This document shows positions 34,359 to 42,343 of a stretch of DNA of 64,000 nucleotides, piece by piece (position 1 is the stretch's first letter; each line of letters opens with the position of its first letter). Source of the stretch: Sva-07 sp963715825 (GTDB lineage: Bacteria > Actinomycetota > Acidimicrobiia > Acidimicrobiales > Ilumatobacteraceae); assembly GCA_963715825.1 (NCBI GenBank), contig CAVQSI010000041.1, positions 542,892 through 606,891 on the forward strand, given 5' to 3'. The notes below the pieces were generated by a model. That model was given only the letters and a program-made list of their open reading frames with translations, had not been told where the DNA came from and ran no database searches. The position numbers and the translations under genes are program-made.

Positions 34359-35082
34359 GTGCTCGACCGTTCGCTGGAGGCCGTCGCCGACGTGTTGGCG
34401 ACCACGCCGAACGTCATGTTCTGCGCGAAGTCGGTCGACGGTAGCCTACCTCGCCGCCAATCAGGCCTTCGCCGAGCGTGCTGGTGTCGCTCGGGCCGGC
34501 GACGTCGTCGGCCGGACTGCACGCGACCTCTTTCCCGCCGAGCTCGCCGAACGGTACGAAGCACAGGACCGCCGGGTGATCGAAACCGGCCGGATGTTGA
34601 CCAACGAACTCGAGCTGATCACGCGCCGGGACCGCTCGGTCGGGTGGTTCCTGACGTCGAAGTCACGCTGGACCGACGACGCCGGTGTCGCTGTCGGCAT
34701 CGTCAGCATCTCCGTCGACCTGCGAACCCCGGTCGATGCCGCGGCGCCCCACGCACAGCTTGCCGCCGCGGTCGACCTCGCTCGCCGCCGCTTCGCCGAA
34801 CCGATCGAGGTCGCCGACCTCGCCGCTGCGGCGGACATGTCGGTGGCGCAACTCGAACGCACGGCTCGGCGCGTGCTCGGATCGAGCCCGAAGCAACTGG
34901 TCATGCGATTCCGGCTGGAGGAGGGTCTGCGTCTGCTGACCACCACCGACGTCGCCGTCGCCGAGGTGGCCCGCCGCTGCGGCTACTACGACCAGAGCGC
35001 CTTCAGCCGCCACTTCCGCGCTGTCGTCGGTACGCCACCGGCGGCGTACCGAGCAGCACACCGCGCCGTTGCCGCTGGCTGA
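34359..35082 (+). pseudogene. PAS-AraC family transcriptional regulator, +1 frameshift
   Basis: Would encode about 240 residues: an N-terminal PAS-like sensor domain and a C-terminal AraC helix-turn-helix pair. The first 28 codons from GTG 34359 (VLDRSLEAVADVLATTPN, then FCAKSVDG) are in one frame. From TAC 34447 the PAS domain continues in the next frame (YLAANQAFAERAGV), through EVADLAAAADMSVAQL to the second HTH (EVARRCGYYDQSAFSRHFR). Between GGT (34442) and TAC (34447) there are four bases instead of three. One inserted base explains everything, and the total length 724 is 3n+1. It is divergent from putA, so it is probably its activator or repressor. It is either inactivated, or the extra base is a sequence error. 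Confidence 0.75.
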
Positions 35083-35096
35083 TCAGGCGCCAGCAC

Positions 35097-35102
35097 TAAC
35101 GT
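35097..35102 (+). promoter_or_regulatory. -10 box near murJ start
   Basis: TAACGT ends 8 nt before ATG 35111, consistent with a leaderless or nearly leaderless murJ transcript. Confidence 0.4.
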
Positions 35103-35110
35103 TCGCTCGG

Positions 35111-36679
35111 ATGAGTGGGCTGCTGCGGAGCAACGTCGTCGTTGCCAGCGGCACCGCACTGTCGAGGGTGACCGGCCTGCTCCGGCTGATCGTGCTCCTC
35201 TACGTCCTCGGCCAGACCGCGTTGTCCGACGCATACCTCCTCGCCAACGAGACCCCGAACATCGTCTACGACCTCCTGCTCGGCGGGCTGCTGTCGGCCA
35301 CGCTCGTCCCACTGTTCTCGACGTTCATCGAGACCGACGACGACGACGCCACCAACGTCGTGCTCACCGTGTCGGTGGCACTGATGGGCATCTTGACGGT
35401 CGTCGCCGTCATCGCCGCCCCGCTCATCTTCGGGCTCTACTCGGTCAACATCGCCGACGACGTCGATCCGGACCTGTACCGCGAGGTCGGCACGACGCTC
35501 GCACGCATCTTCCTGATCCAGATCCTGTTCTACGGCCTGGTCGGCCTCGCCAACGCGTTCCTGAACAGCCGACGACGGTTCTTCGCGGCCGCGTGGGCAC
35601 CGATCCTGCCGAACGTGATCATCATCGCCTTCCTGTTGTCGCTCCCGAGCCCCGGCTCGGCCGACTGGCAACTCGAGCAGGTGCTCACCGACGACCGGCT
35701 GCGTTGGACGCTCGGGCTCGGCGCCACCGTCGGCATCGCCTCGATGGCCGCAGTGCTCATCCCCGCGATGTTCGCCACCGGGTTCCGCTTCCGCCCGAAC
35801 TTCGACCTCAAGCACCCCGCGGTACGAACGCTGCTGTCGCTGTCGTTCTGGACGATCGGTTTCGTCGTCGCCAACCAGATCGCCCTCCTCGTGGTCCGCA
35901 ACCTCGCCGAGCCCGGATCGAGCGATGCGAGCGCCTACATCACGGCGTTCACGTTCTTCGTCCTCCCCCACGGACTGCTGGCGGTGTCGATCGCCACCAC
36001 GTTCCAGCCGGAGATGTCCCGCTCGGTGGCTCGACGCGACCGCAACGGCTTCGTCGACCATGCGTCGCTCGGGCTCCGGATGACCGCACTGTTCACGATC
36101 CCCGCCGGCGTCGGGATCTTCGTGCTGCGCCAGCCGATCATCGGCGCGTTCCTGCAGCGAGGCGAGTTCGACGCCGCCGATGCCGACGCCGCCCAACGTG
36201 CCCTCGCCGGGCTGGCGCTCGGCCTCGGCGCATTCTCGATCTACATGTTCCTGCTGCGCGGCTTCTACGCCCACAAGGACACCAAGACGCCGTTCAAGAT
36301 CAACGTCGTCGAGAACCTGATCAACATCGTGCTCGCCGTCGTGCTCGTCGACCGCTACGGCGTGCTCGGCCTGGGGCTGGCGTTCGCGCTCGCGTACGTG
36401 ATCTCGTCGCTGTGGTCGATGCAGATCCTGAGTTACAAGGTGCCGGGTTTCGCCGTGCGGCCCCTGCTGACGAGCATCGGGCGGATGGTGCTCGCCTCGG
36501 TGCTGATGGCCGAGGCCGTGTGGCTGGTCACCCAGCAGGTCGGTGGCAACGTCGGCGCCGACGCCATCGTGCGGCTCATGGTCGGCACCGTGGTCGGCGC
36601 CGCCGTGTACCTGGGCGTGCTGGTCGTGCTGCGAGCCCCCGAACTCGACGCCGTCCGCCGACGCCTCCGCCCCAGCTGA
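35111..36679 (+). CDS. murJ: lipid II flippase MurJ-family protein
   Basis: A 522-residue polytopic membrane protein of the MurJ/MviN family, which exports lipid II for peptidoglycan synthesis. The opening VASGTALSRVTGLLRLIVLL and LSDAYLLANETPNIVYDLLLGG are typical. About 14 hydrophobic segments are visible, including LVGLANAFLNSRRRFFAAAW and LRGFYAHKDTKTPFKINVVEN. Unlike mycobacterial MviN it has no cytoplasmic pseudokinase domain. The start ATG 35111 was chosen over an upstream in-frame codon because of the TAACGT box. It ends convergently with proB across an 18-bp stem hairpin. Confidence 0.93.
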   Translation: MSGLLRSNVVVASGTALSRVTGLLRLIVLLYVLGQTALSDAYLLANETPNIVYDLLLGGLLSATLVPLFSTFIETDDDDATNVVLTVSVALMGILTVVAVIAAPLIFGLYSVNIADDVDPDLYREVGTTLARIFLIQILFYGLVGLANAFLNSRRRFFAAAWAPILPNVIIIAFLLSLPSPGSADWQLEQVLTDDRLRWTLGLGATVGIASMAAVLIPAMFATGFRFRPNFDLKHPAVRTLLSLSFWTIGFVVANQIALLVVRNLAEPGSSDASAYITAFTFFVLPHGLLAVSIATTFQPEMSRSVARRDRNGFVDHASLGLRMTALFTIPAGVGIFVLRQPIIGAFLQRGEFDAADADAAQRALAGLALGLGAFSIYMFLLRGFYAHKDTKTPFKINVVENLINIVLAVVLVDRYGVLGLGLAFALAYVISSLWSMQILSYKVPGFAVRPLLTSIGRMVLASVLMAEAVWLVTQQVGGNVGADAIVRLMVGTVVGAAVYLGVLVVLRAPELDAVRRRLRPS

Positions 36680-36697
36680 CCACGTCGGCAACCACCA

Positions 36698-36753
36698 CCC
36701 GTTTGTGTTGCGTTTGCGGCGGACCGGGTCACCCGAAACGCAACACAAACGGG
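36698..36753. terminator. bidirectional terminator-like hairpin, murJ/proB
   Basis: Perfect 18-bp arms, CCCGTTTGTGTTGCGTTT (36698-36715) and its complement (36736-36753), with a 20-nt loop containing a second small stem (CGGGT/ACCCG). It lies between the stops of convergent murJ and proB and could terminate both. The A/T-rich arms contrast with the surrounding GC. Confidence 0.75.
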
Positions 36754-36758
36754 GGTTG

Positions 36759-37847
36759 TCAGGTGGGGAGGACCACGAGGTCGTCGCGGTGGACGACTTC
36801 GTGGTTGACACCAGCGGGCAGGTTGCCGGTGCGCAGGCCGACCACCCGGCGGGCCGTCTCGGCGTCGACGGCCGCCAGCCCACGAGCGAATGCTCGACCG
36901 TCCGGGCCGACGATGTCGACGGTGTCTCCCTCGGCAAACGTGCCGCGTACAGCCACGACACCCGCAGGCAGCAGGCTGTTCGGCCGGTCGGTCAGCGCAC
37001 GCTCGGCGCCGGCGTCGACCTCGACGGTGCCCATCACCTCGGAGGCGAACGCGATCCACAGCTTGCGCGCCGACAACGTGCGGTCGTGCGCCTCGAAGGT
37101 GGTGCCGACCAGTTCGGCCGACACGGCGCCGGCGAGCACATCGGGACGCGCTGCACGAGCGATCACGCTTCGCATCCCCGACCACGACGCCATCCGGGCG
37201 GCGGTGAGCTTCGACGCCATGCCTCCGCTCCCCCGTCCGCTGCCACCGGCCTCGGCCCGAACGGCCAGCAGCGGATCGCCGACCTGCACCAGCGGGATCA
37301 GCGTCGCCGCCGGGTCACGCCGCGGGTCGGCGGTGTACACGCCGTCCATGTCGGTCAACAACACGAGCACGTCGGCATGGATGCTGTTCGCGAGCAGCGC
37401 CGCCAGCCGGTCGTTGTCGCCGTAGCGCAGCTCGTCGTTCGCGATCGCGTCGTTCTCGTTGACCACCGGGATGCAGCCCAGCTCGAGCAGGCGTTCGATC
37501 GTGCTGCGGGCATGGAGGTACTGGGTCCGGTCGACGAAGTCGTGCGGGTCGAGCAGCACCTGTGCGCCGACCAGCCCGTGGCGGGCCAGCTCACGGTTGT
37601 AGGCCTCGACCAAGCGGCTCTGGCCCGCCGCCGAGATCGCCTGCAGCGTCTGGATGTCGGTCGGACGTGCCGCCATGCCGAGCGCGGCGACACCGGCGGC
37701 GACCGCTCCCGACGAGACGACCACCACCTCGTGGCCGACGGTGCGCAACGCGGCGACCTCGTCGGAGAGCTTCGCGACCGCGTCGATGCTGATGGCACCC
37801 CGGTCGTCGGTGATCGACGCGGTTCCGATCTTCGCTACGACGCGCAT
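36759..37847 (-). CDS. proB: glutamate 5-kinase ProB
   Basis: A 362-residue glutamate 5-kinase, the first enzyme of proline synthesis. The amino-acid-kinase domain shows VAKIGTASITDD, VVVVSSGAVAAGVAALG, VNENDAIANDELRYGDND, LLTDMDGVYTADPR and GSGGMASKLTAARMA. The final 95 or so residues are a PUA domain (VVAVRGTFAEGDTVDIVG). The family is usually feedback-inhibited by proline. The start ATG 37847 lies 7 nt downstream of the obgE stop, so the two share an operon. proA is not in the window. Confidence 0.95.
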   Translation of the reverse strand: MRVVAKIGTASITDDRGAISIDAVAKLSDEVAALRTVGHEVVVVSSGAVAAGVAALGMAARPTDIQTLQAISAAGQSRLVEAYNRELARHGLVGAQVLLDPHDFVDRTQYLHARSTIERLLELGCIPVVNENDAIANDELRYGDNDRLAALLANSIHADVLVLLTDMDGVYTADPRRDPAATLIPLVQVGDPLLAVRAEAGGSGRGSGGMASKLTAARMASWSGMRSVIARAARPDVLAGAVSAELVGTTFEAHDRTLSARKLWIAFASEVMGTVEVDAGAERALTDRPNSLLPAGVVAVRGTFAEGDTVDIVGPDGRAFARGLAAVDAETARRVVGLRTGNLPAGVNHEVVHRDDLVVLPT

Positions 37848-37854
37848 CGGGGCC

Positions 37855-39111
37855 TCAGAGGTCCGGTGAGTACTCGAAGCTGAACTCGCCGATCCAGATG
37901 ATGTCGCCTTCGCGTGCACCGGCCTTGGCGAGCATCTTGGGGACCCCGAGACGGTCGAGTCGGTAGTCGATGTACGACAGCGCCTCAGGCGTGGTGACGT
38001 CGTTGAGCGCCACGACGCGCTCGACGTCACGACCGAGCAGACGGAACTCGCCGTCGGCGACCCGTTCGACCGCAGCGCCACTGGCCTCGGGCCGCAGCAC
38101 GACGACGCCCTCCTGCCACTCGGTGTTCTGGCGGACGTCGTGCACCTCGCGGGCGAGTTGGCCGACCACCTCGGACACACCCTGCCCGGTGACCGCCGAC
38201 ATGATCGGGCCGTCCCATCCCATGGCCGCGAGTTCGTCGGGCTGCACGACGTCGGCCTTGGTGCCCACCACCACTCGCGGGCGCTCCAGCAGCTCGGGGC
38301 GGTACGCGCCCAGTTCGTGCAGCAGGATGCGTTCCTGTTCCTGCGGGCCGACGCCGTCCATCGAGGCGAGGTCGAGCAGCAGGCACAACACCCGGGCCCG
38401 TTCGATGTGGCGGAGGAACTGGTGGCCGAGCCCCTTGCCCTCGCTGGCGCCTTCGATCAGCCCGGGGATGTCCGCGACGACGAATTCGGTGGCGTCGTCG
38501 ACGCGCACGACGCCGAGGTTCGGCACGAGCGTGGTGAACGGGTAGTCGGCGATCTTGGGCTTCGCTGCGGAGATCACGCTGATGAGCGTGGACTTGCCGG
38601 CGTTCGGGAAACCCACCAGGGCGACGTCGGCCATCAACCGCAGTTCGAGCTTCAGCCAGCGCTGTTCGCCGTGTTCGCCCTGCTCGGCGAAGCTCGGCGC
38701 GCGTCGCTTGTTCGAGAGGAACTTGGCGTTGCCGCGGCCGCCACGGCCGCCAGCGGCCGAGAGCCACCGGTCGCCGTGGTTGACGAGCTCGGCGAGTACG
38801 TCGCCGGTGTACATGTCGTACACGACGGTGCCCATGGGCACGGTGATCTCGAGCGACTCGCCCCGGCGACCATGCATGTCCTTGCCCTTGCCGTGCACGC
38901 CGTCGGCGGCGCGACGGTGCGGGTGGTCGCGGAACGCGAGGAGCGACGAGACGTTGTGGTCAGCGACGAGCCAGACGTCACCGCCGTTTCCGCCGTCGCC
39001 ACCGTTGGGACCGCCCATCGACTCGGGGCCTTCACGGCGGAAGCTGATGCAGCCCGCGCCGCCGTCACCACCACGTACGTTCAGTTGGCACTCGTCGACG
39101 AACTGCGACAT
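37855..39111 (-). CDS. obgE: GTPase ObgE/CgtA
   Basis: A 418-residue Obg GTPase involved in ribosome assembly and stress control. The glycine-rich Obg domain occupies residues 1-158 (GGDGGAGCISFRREG, GGPNGGDGGNGGDVW). The G domain has G1 GFPNAGKST at 167-175, DIPGLIEGA (G3) and TKADV (G4). The C-terminal OCT domain is about 345-418. The start ATG 39111 (MSQFVDECQL) is preceded by a minus-strand TAGCCT box 7 nt away. proB is downstream. rplU and rpmA, frequent upstream neighbours, are absent here because a divergent dNTPase gene starts at 39162. Confidence 0.96.
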   Translation of the reverse strand: MSQFVDECQLNVRGGDGGAGCISFRREGPESMGGPNGGDGGNGGDVWLVADHNVSSLLAFRDHPHRRAADGVHGKGKDMHGRRGESLEITVPMGTVVYDMYTGDVLAELVNHGDRWLSAAGGRGGRGNAKFLSNKRRAPSFAEQGEHGEQRWLKLELRLMADVALVGFPNAGKSTLISVISAAKPKIADYPFTTLVPNLGVVRVDDATEFVVADIPGLIEGASEGKGLGHQFLRHIERARVLCLLLDLASMDGVGPQEQERILLHELGAYRPELLERPRVVVGTKADVVQPDELAAMGWDGPIMSAVTGQGVSEVVGQLAREVHDVRQNTEWQEGVVVLRPEASGAAVERVADGEFRLLGRDVERVVALNDVTTPEALSYIDYRLDRLGVPKMLAKAGAREGDIIWIGEFSFEYSPDL

Positions 39112-39118
39112 TTCTTCG

Positions 39119-39155
39119 AGGCTAACGCCCCCGACGCGACGCCATCTCCTATCGT
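39119..39155. promoter_or_regulatory. divergent leaderless promoters, obgE and dGTPase-like gene
   Basis: The minus-strand TAGCCT (39119-39124) lies 7 nt from the obgE ATG. The plus-strand TATCGT (39150-39155) lies 6 nt from ATG 39162. The two -10 boxes are 25 nt apart within a 50-bp gap, so the polymerase footprints must overlap. Confidence 0.45.
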
Positions 39156-39161
39156 TTTCCC

Positions 39162-40340
39162 ATGGCCGAACTCCCCTACCCGGACTCGGCCGCCGATCGC
39201 GCCGAACGATGGGCTGCCACGATGACCGGCCACGGCGCCGATGACGTCGTCGTCGCCCACGCCGACTCCACCGCAACCGTCGGCGATGCGTTCGTGCGCA
39301 CACGCGAGGCCCGCGAGGACCACGAGGCCGCCACGCTCGCCACCAACGCCACCCGCGCTCACGGTGCCGGCAACCGCGCCGTCGACGAGGAACCCGATCC
39401 GTTCCGGACCTGCTTCGAACGCGACCGCGACCGCATCCTGCACGACTCGGCGTTCCGACGCCTCGCCGGCAAGACCCAGGTGTTCGTGTTCCCCGACGAT
39501 CACCAACGCACCCGGATGACCCACGCCCTCGAAGTCGCCCAGGTCGCACGGTCGGTCGCCGAGTCGCTCAGCCTCAACGTGCCGCTCGTCGAAGCGATGG
39601 CGATCGGACACGACTGCGGCCACGGCCCGGGCGGCCACGCCAGCGAGGACGCCTTGTCGCCGTACCTCGACGGCGGCTTCGACCACGCCCCGTGGGGTGC
39701 CGACGTCACGCTGCAACCGTTGAACCTGTGTGCCGAGACGCTCGACGGGATCCGGAACCACTCGTGGAGCCTGCCGGCGCCGCGCACGCCGGAGGGCGAG
39801 GTGGTGTCGTGGGCCGACCGGATCGCCTACGTGTGCCACGACTTCGAAGATGCGGTCGCCGCCGGCATCGTCACCGCCGACATGTTGCCGCACGTCGTCG
39901 CCGAACGCTGCGGGCGTGACCGGTCGGGTCAGCTCGGCACGTTCGTGCGGGCAATGGTGTCGGCGACCACGGCGACCGGCCGGATCGGCATGCTGCCCGA
40001 CATCGCCGAGGCGCTCGCCGAGTTCCGCCGGTTCAACTACGAGTACGTGTACCTGCGGCCGGCGAGCCAACAGCAGGCTGGCGCCGTCGTGTCACTGCTG
40101 CGTGCGCTCGTCGAGCACTACGCCGACCGACCGCATGCAATCCCCCGCCAGACCATCGCCGCCGCACTGGGCGACCGGGCGGACTACGTCGACGCCGGCG
40201 GCGCCGAGGCGCTGCGGGCAGCGGTGGCCTACGTGGCCGGCATGACCGATCGCTTCGCGTGCCAGCAGGGCCTTGCGCAGCTGTCGTGGGATCCCGCCAA
40301 GCTGCCGCGCGGAATCGGCGTGTCCGGCGTCGGCGCCTGA
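39162..40340 (+). CDS. dGTPase-like HD-domain dNTP triphosphohydrolase
   Basis: A 392-residue deoxyguanosinetriphosphate triphosphohydrolase-like protein, hydrolysing dNTPs to nucleoside and tripolyphosphate. The opening is FRTCFERDRDRILHDSAFRRL and GKTQVFVFPDDHQRTRMTHALEVAQ. The HD motif is AIGHDCGHGPGGHASE. Later there is WADRIAYVCHDFEDAV with the second Asp. An N-terminal extension of about 80 residues is unlike the family core. The start ATG 39162 is supported by the TATCGT box. It stands alone, divergent from obgE. Confidence 0.9.
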   Translation: MAELPYPDSAADRAERWAATMTGHGADDVVVAHADSTATVGDAFVRTREAREDHEAATLATNATRAHGAGNRAVDEEPDPFRTCFERDRDRILHDSAFRRLAGKTQVFVFPDDHQRTRMTHALEVAQVARSVAESLSLNVPLVEAMAIGHDCGHGPGGHASEDALSPYLDGGFDHAPWGADVTLQPLNLCAETLDGIRNHSWSLPAPRTPEGEVVSWADRIAYVCHDFEDAVAAGIVTADMLPHVVAERCGRDRSGQLGTFVRAMVSATTATGRIGMLPDIAEALAEFRRFNYEYVYLRPASQQQAGAVVSLLRALVEHYADRPHAIPRQTIAAALGDRADYVDAGGAEALRAAVAYVAGMTDRFACQQGLAQLSWDPAKLPRGIGVSGVGA

Positions 40341-40343
40341 GGT

Positions 40344-40730
40344 TCAGAGCGCGAACGGCGAGTGGGTTCCGAGGTACATCGCCCGGATGCCCAGCCCCAT
40401 GATGAAGAGACTGCCGAGGCCGTACAGCAGATACACCTTGTCCTTCACGAACGGGCTGCCGCGGTAGCTGTAGAGGATGCCGACGGCGACGATGCAGCTG
40501 AACCCGTAGAGCGCATGGAACTGGTCGAGTTCGAGGTCGTACCGATCGAGCATGACCACGCCCACGATCGCGATCGCGAACGCGGACAGCTGCGCCACGA
40601 TGACCGCCCACCAGAACGGCCGCACCCGCAGCGACGGCACGGCATGGGCGATCAGTGCCCAGACACCGACGAGCGCGTTCGAGACGACGAGGAACCAGGC
40701 AAGGTCGCGGTGAACGTCGTAGAGCGCCAT
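40344..40730 (-). CDS. small four-helix membrane protein, unknown
   Basis: A 128-residue hydrophobic protein with four predicted membrane helices at about 12-30, 40-60, 74-90 and 100-118. Its opening, MALYDVHRDLAWFLVVSNALVG, has a polar start followed by helix 1. There are conserved-looking aromatic and charged residues between helices (YDLELDQFHALYGF, YRGSPFVKDKVY). No family was recognised. It lies 13 bp downstream of a lipoprotein gene in the same direction, and its stop is 3 bp from the dNTPase stop on the other strand. Confidence 0.75.
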   Translation of the reverse strand: MALYDVHRDLAWFLVVSNALVGVWALIAHAVPSLRVRPFWWAVIVAQLSAFAIAIVGVVMLDRYDLELDQFHALYGFSCIVAVGILYSYRGSPFVKDKVYLLYGLGSLFIMGLGIRAMYLGTHSPFAL

Positions 40731-40743
40731 GGCTCGGCGAGCG

Positions 40744-41475
40744 TCAGATGCCGCAGTCGCCGCCGCCGAGGATGGCGGTGACGGTGGCGTCGTCGGACAC
40801 GCCGGTGAGGAAGCCCCGCAGGCTGTCGTTGACGAAGAAGAACGGCGGCGTGAAGTCGTCCTCGGGGTTGATGGTGGCGGCCGGATAGGCGGCTCGGACG
40901 TCGATGACCCGCGAGCCGATCATGACCCCACGCGTCGTCTGCAGACCGACGGGGGCGGCACCGATCTCGCCCTGATCGCCGTAGCCGTAGCCGAAGAAGT
41001 GGCGCCGACCCTGCACCACTTCGGACACGTCGCCGAACAGCAGGGTGAGCACTCCCCACGACACCTGTCGCAGTTCGTCGCCGGAGCACAGCCCGATGGT
41101 GAGCGGATCGATCCACCCGGTGTCGTTGCTCGGCGGGCCGAGGTAGGAGTTGATGTACTCGACCACGCCGTCGGGATCGGCACCGAATCCGGCCGTGCCG
41201 ATCCCGTCGCCGCTGAGCAACAGCTCGACGGTCGCCGGGTCGGCCACGGTGGTGCTGGGTGCCACGGTGGTCTCGGGCACGGTGGTGGGAGGCACCGTGG
41301 TGGTGGTGGTCGTCGTCGTGGTCGTGGTGGTGGTCGAGGTGGTCGACGACGTGGGCGGCAGGAGCGTGAACTCGGTGGTCGAGGCGGTGTCGTCGCTGGA
41401 GCCTCCACACGCCGCGAGCACGAGTCCTCCTGCCACGAGCAGGGCAGCGGTGCGCCGAATCATGACCGACATCAT
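40744..41475 (-). CDS. lipoprotein with Thr-rich linker, unknown
   Basis: A 243-residue probable lipoprotein. The signal peptide MIRRTAALLVAGGLVLAACGG ends in a lipobox (LAAC), so the mature N-terminal Cys would be lipidated. A threonine-rich linker follows (residues about 35-75), then a globular extracytoplasmic domain of about 165 residues (VELLLSGDGIGTAGFGADPDG) with two Cys (GLCSGDEL and the terminal GDCGI) that could pair. No family was recognised. ATG 41475 is favoured because GGGGCAG lies about 8 nt upstream, but ATG 41463 also gives a complete signal peptide. It precedes the small membrane protein gene by 13 bp. Confidence 0.8.
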   Translation of the reverse strand: MMSVMIRRTAALLVAGGLVLAACGGSSDDTASTTEFTLLPPTSSTTSTTTTTTTTTTTTTVPPTTVPETTVAPSTTVADPATVELLLSGDGIGTAGFGADPDGVVEYINSYLGPPSNDTGWIDPLTIGLCSGDELRQVSWGVLTLLFGDVSEVVQGRRHFFGYGYGDQGEIGAAPVGLQTTRGVMIGSRVIDVRAAYPAATINPEDDFTPPFFFVNDSLRGFLTGVSDDATVTAILGGGDCGI

Positions 41476-41510
41476 GTACGAGTCTGCCCCAGATTCTGCG
41501 GATCCCCGAG

Positions 41511-42329
41511 TCAGCGGGCGGGGAAGATCCAGCCGGTGCGGAACGGGGGCGAGGCATCGTGTTCGATGAACCATTCGGTGCCGAACGACGTAGCGAACAC
41601 ATCGTCGGGCATCTGCAGGAAGAACGACGTGTCCTCGATCTGGCTGCGATGGCAGCGCATGGCGTCACGCTTCGCATCGAGATGCGCCGACACGTCGACC
41701 GCCAGCGTCAACTCTGCCTCGGGCATCCCCATCGGGTTCCCGTCGTCGGCGGGGCCGGTCGGGTCGAACTCGTCCTGCTCGGCGTCCGGGTCACCCATCG
41801 AACGACCCTCCTCGCGCGCTGCTTGGATCATGCGGACGAACGCATCTCGATTCATCGTCGCCTCCAGCACCCGCACGTCCGGCACCAGTCGAGCTGCCGC
41901 AACGCCGACGCGATGTACGGCGATGTGGTCGGGGTGGCCGTAGTTGCCGTGCCAGTCGTAGATGGTGAGTACGTCGGCCGACTCGGCTCGCAACACCTCG
42001 GCGAGCCGAGCGCCGGCCACGTCGGGATCGGCGAGATGGAAGCTGTTCGGGTCGCCGTTCTGCTCCCACCCGGTCATGCCGGAGTCGGTGTAGCCGAGCC
42101 ACACGACTCGCTCGATGCCGAGCACCTTCGCCGACGCCTCGGTCTCGGCACGGCGACGGTCGACCAGCGTTTCGTCGGGCCCGAGGTCGTCGGGCGTCTC
42201 ACCATGATCACCGTTGGTGGCGACCACGAGCACCACCCGATGACCCTCAGCGGCAGCACGGGCGATCGTGCCGCCGGTGCTGATCACCTCGTCGTCGGGA
42301 TGGGCATGGAAGCAGACGAGTGTCGACAT
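41511..42329 (-). CDS. PIG-L family deacetylase
   Basis: A 272-residue zinc-dependent N-deacetylase of the GlcNAc-PI deacetylase/MshB/Mca group. The metal motif FHAHPDDE is at residues 8-14, and the second His comes from NYGHPDHIAVHR. In mycothiol-making actinobacteria the relatives deacetylate GlcNAc-inositol (MshB) or cleave mycothiol S-conjugates (Mca). Which, if either, applies here is not shown. The start ATG 42329 (MSTLVCFHAH) removes a meaningless extension. The AMACR gene ends upstream at 42344 in the same direction. Confidence 0.87.
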   Translation of the reverse strand: MSTLVCFHAHPDDEVISTGGTIARAAAEGHRVVLVVATNGDHGETPDDLGPDETLVDRRRAETEASAKVLGIERVVWLGYTDSGMTGWEQNGDPNSFHLADPDVAGARLAEVLRAESADVLTIYDWHGNYGHPDHIAVHRVGVAAARLVPDVRVLEATMNRDAFVRMIQAAREEGRSMGDPDAEQDEFDPTGPADDGNPMGMPEAELTLAVDVSAHLDAKRDAMRCHRSQIEDTSFFLQMPDDVFATSFGTEWFIEHDASPPFRTGWIFPAR

Positions 42330-42343
42330 TGACGATGATTCGA

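Noticed and set aside
34435..34450. programmed +1 frameshift in the AraC gene
   Set aside because: No slippery codon, rare codon or stop at the shift site was seen, and the other two disrupted genes share no motif with it.
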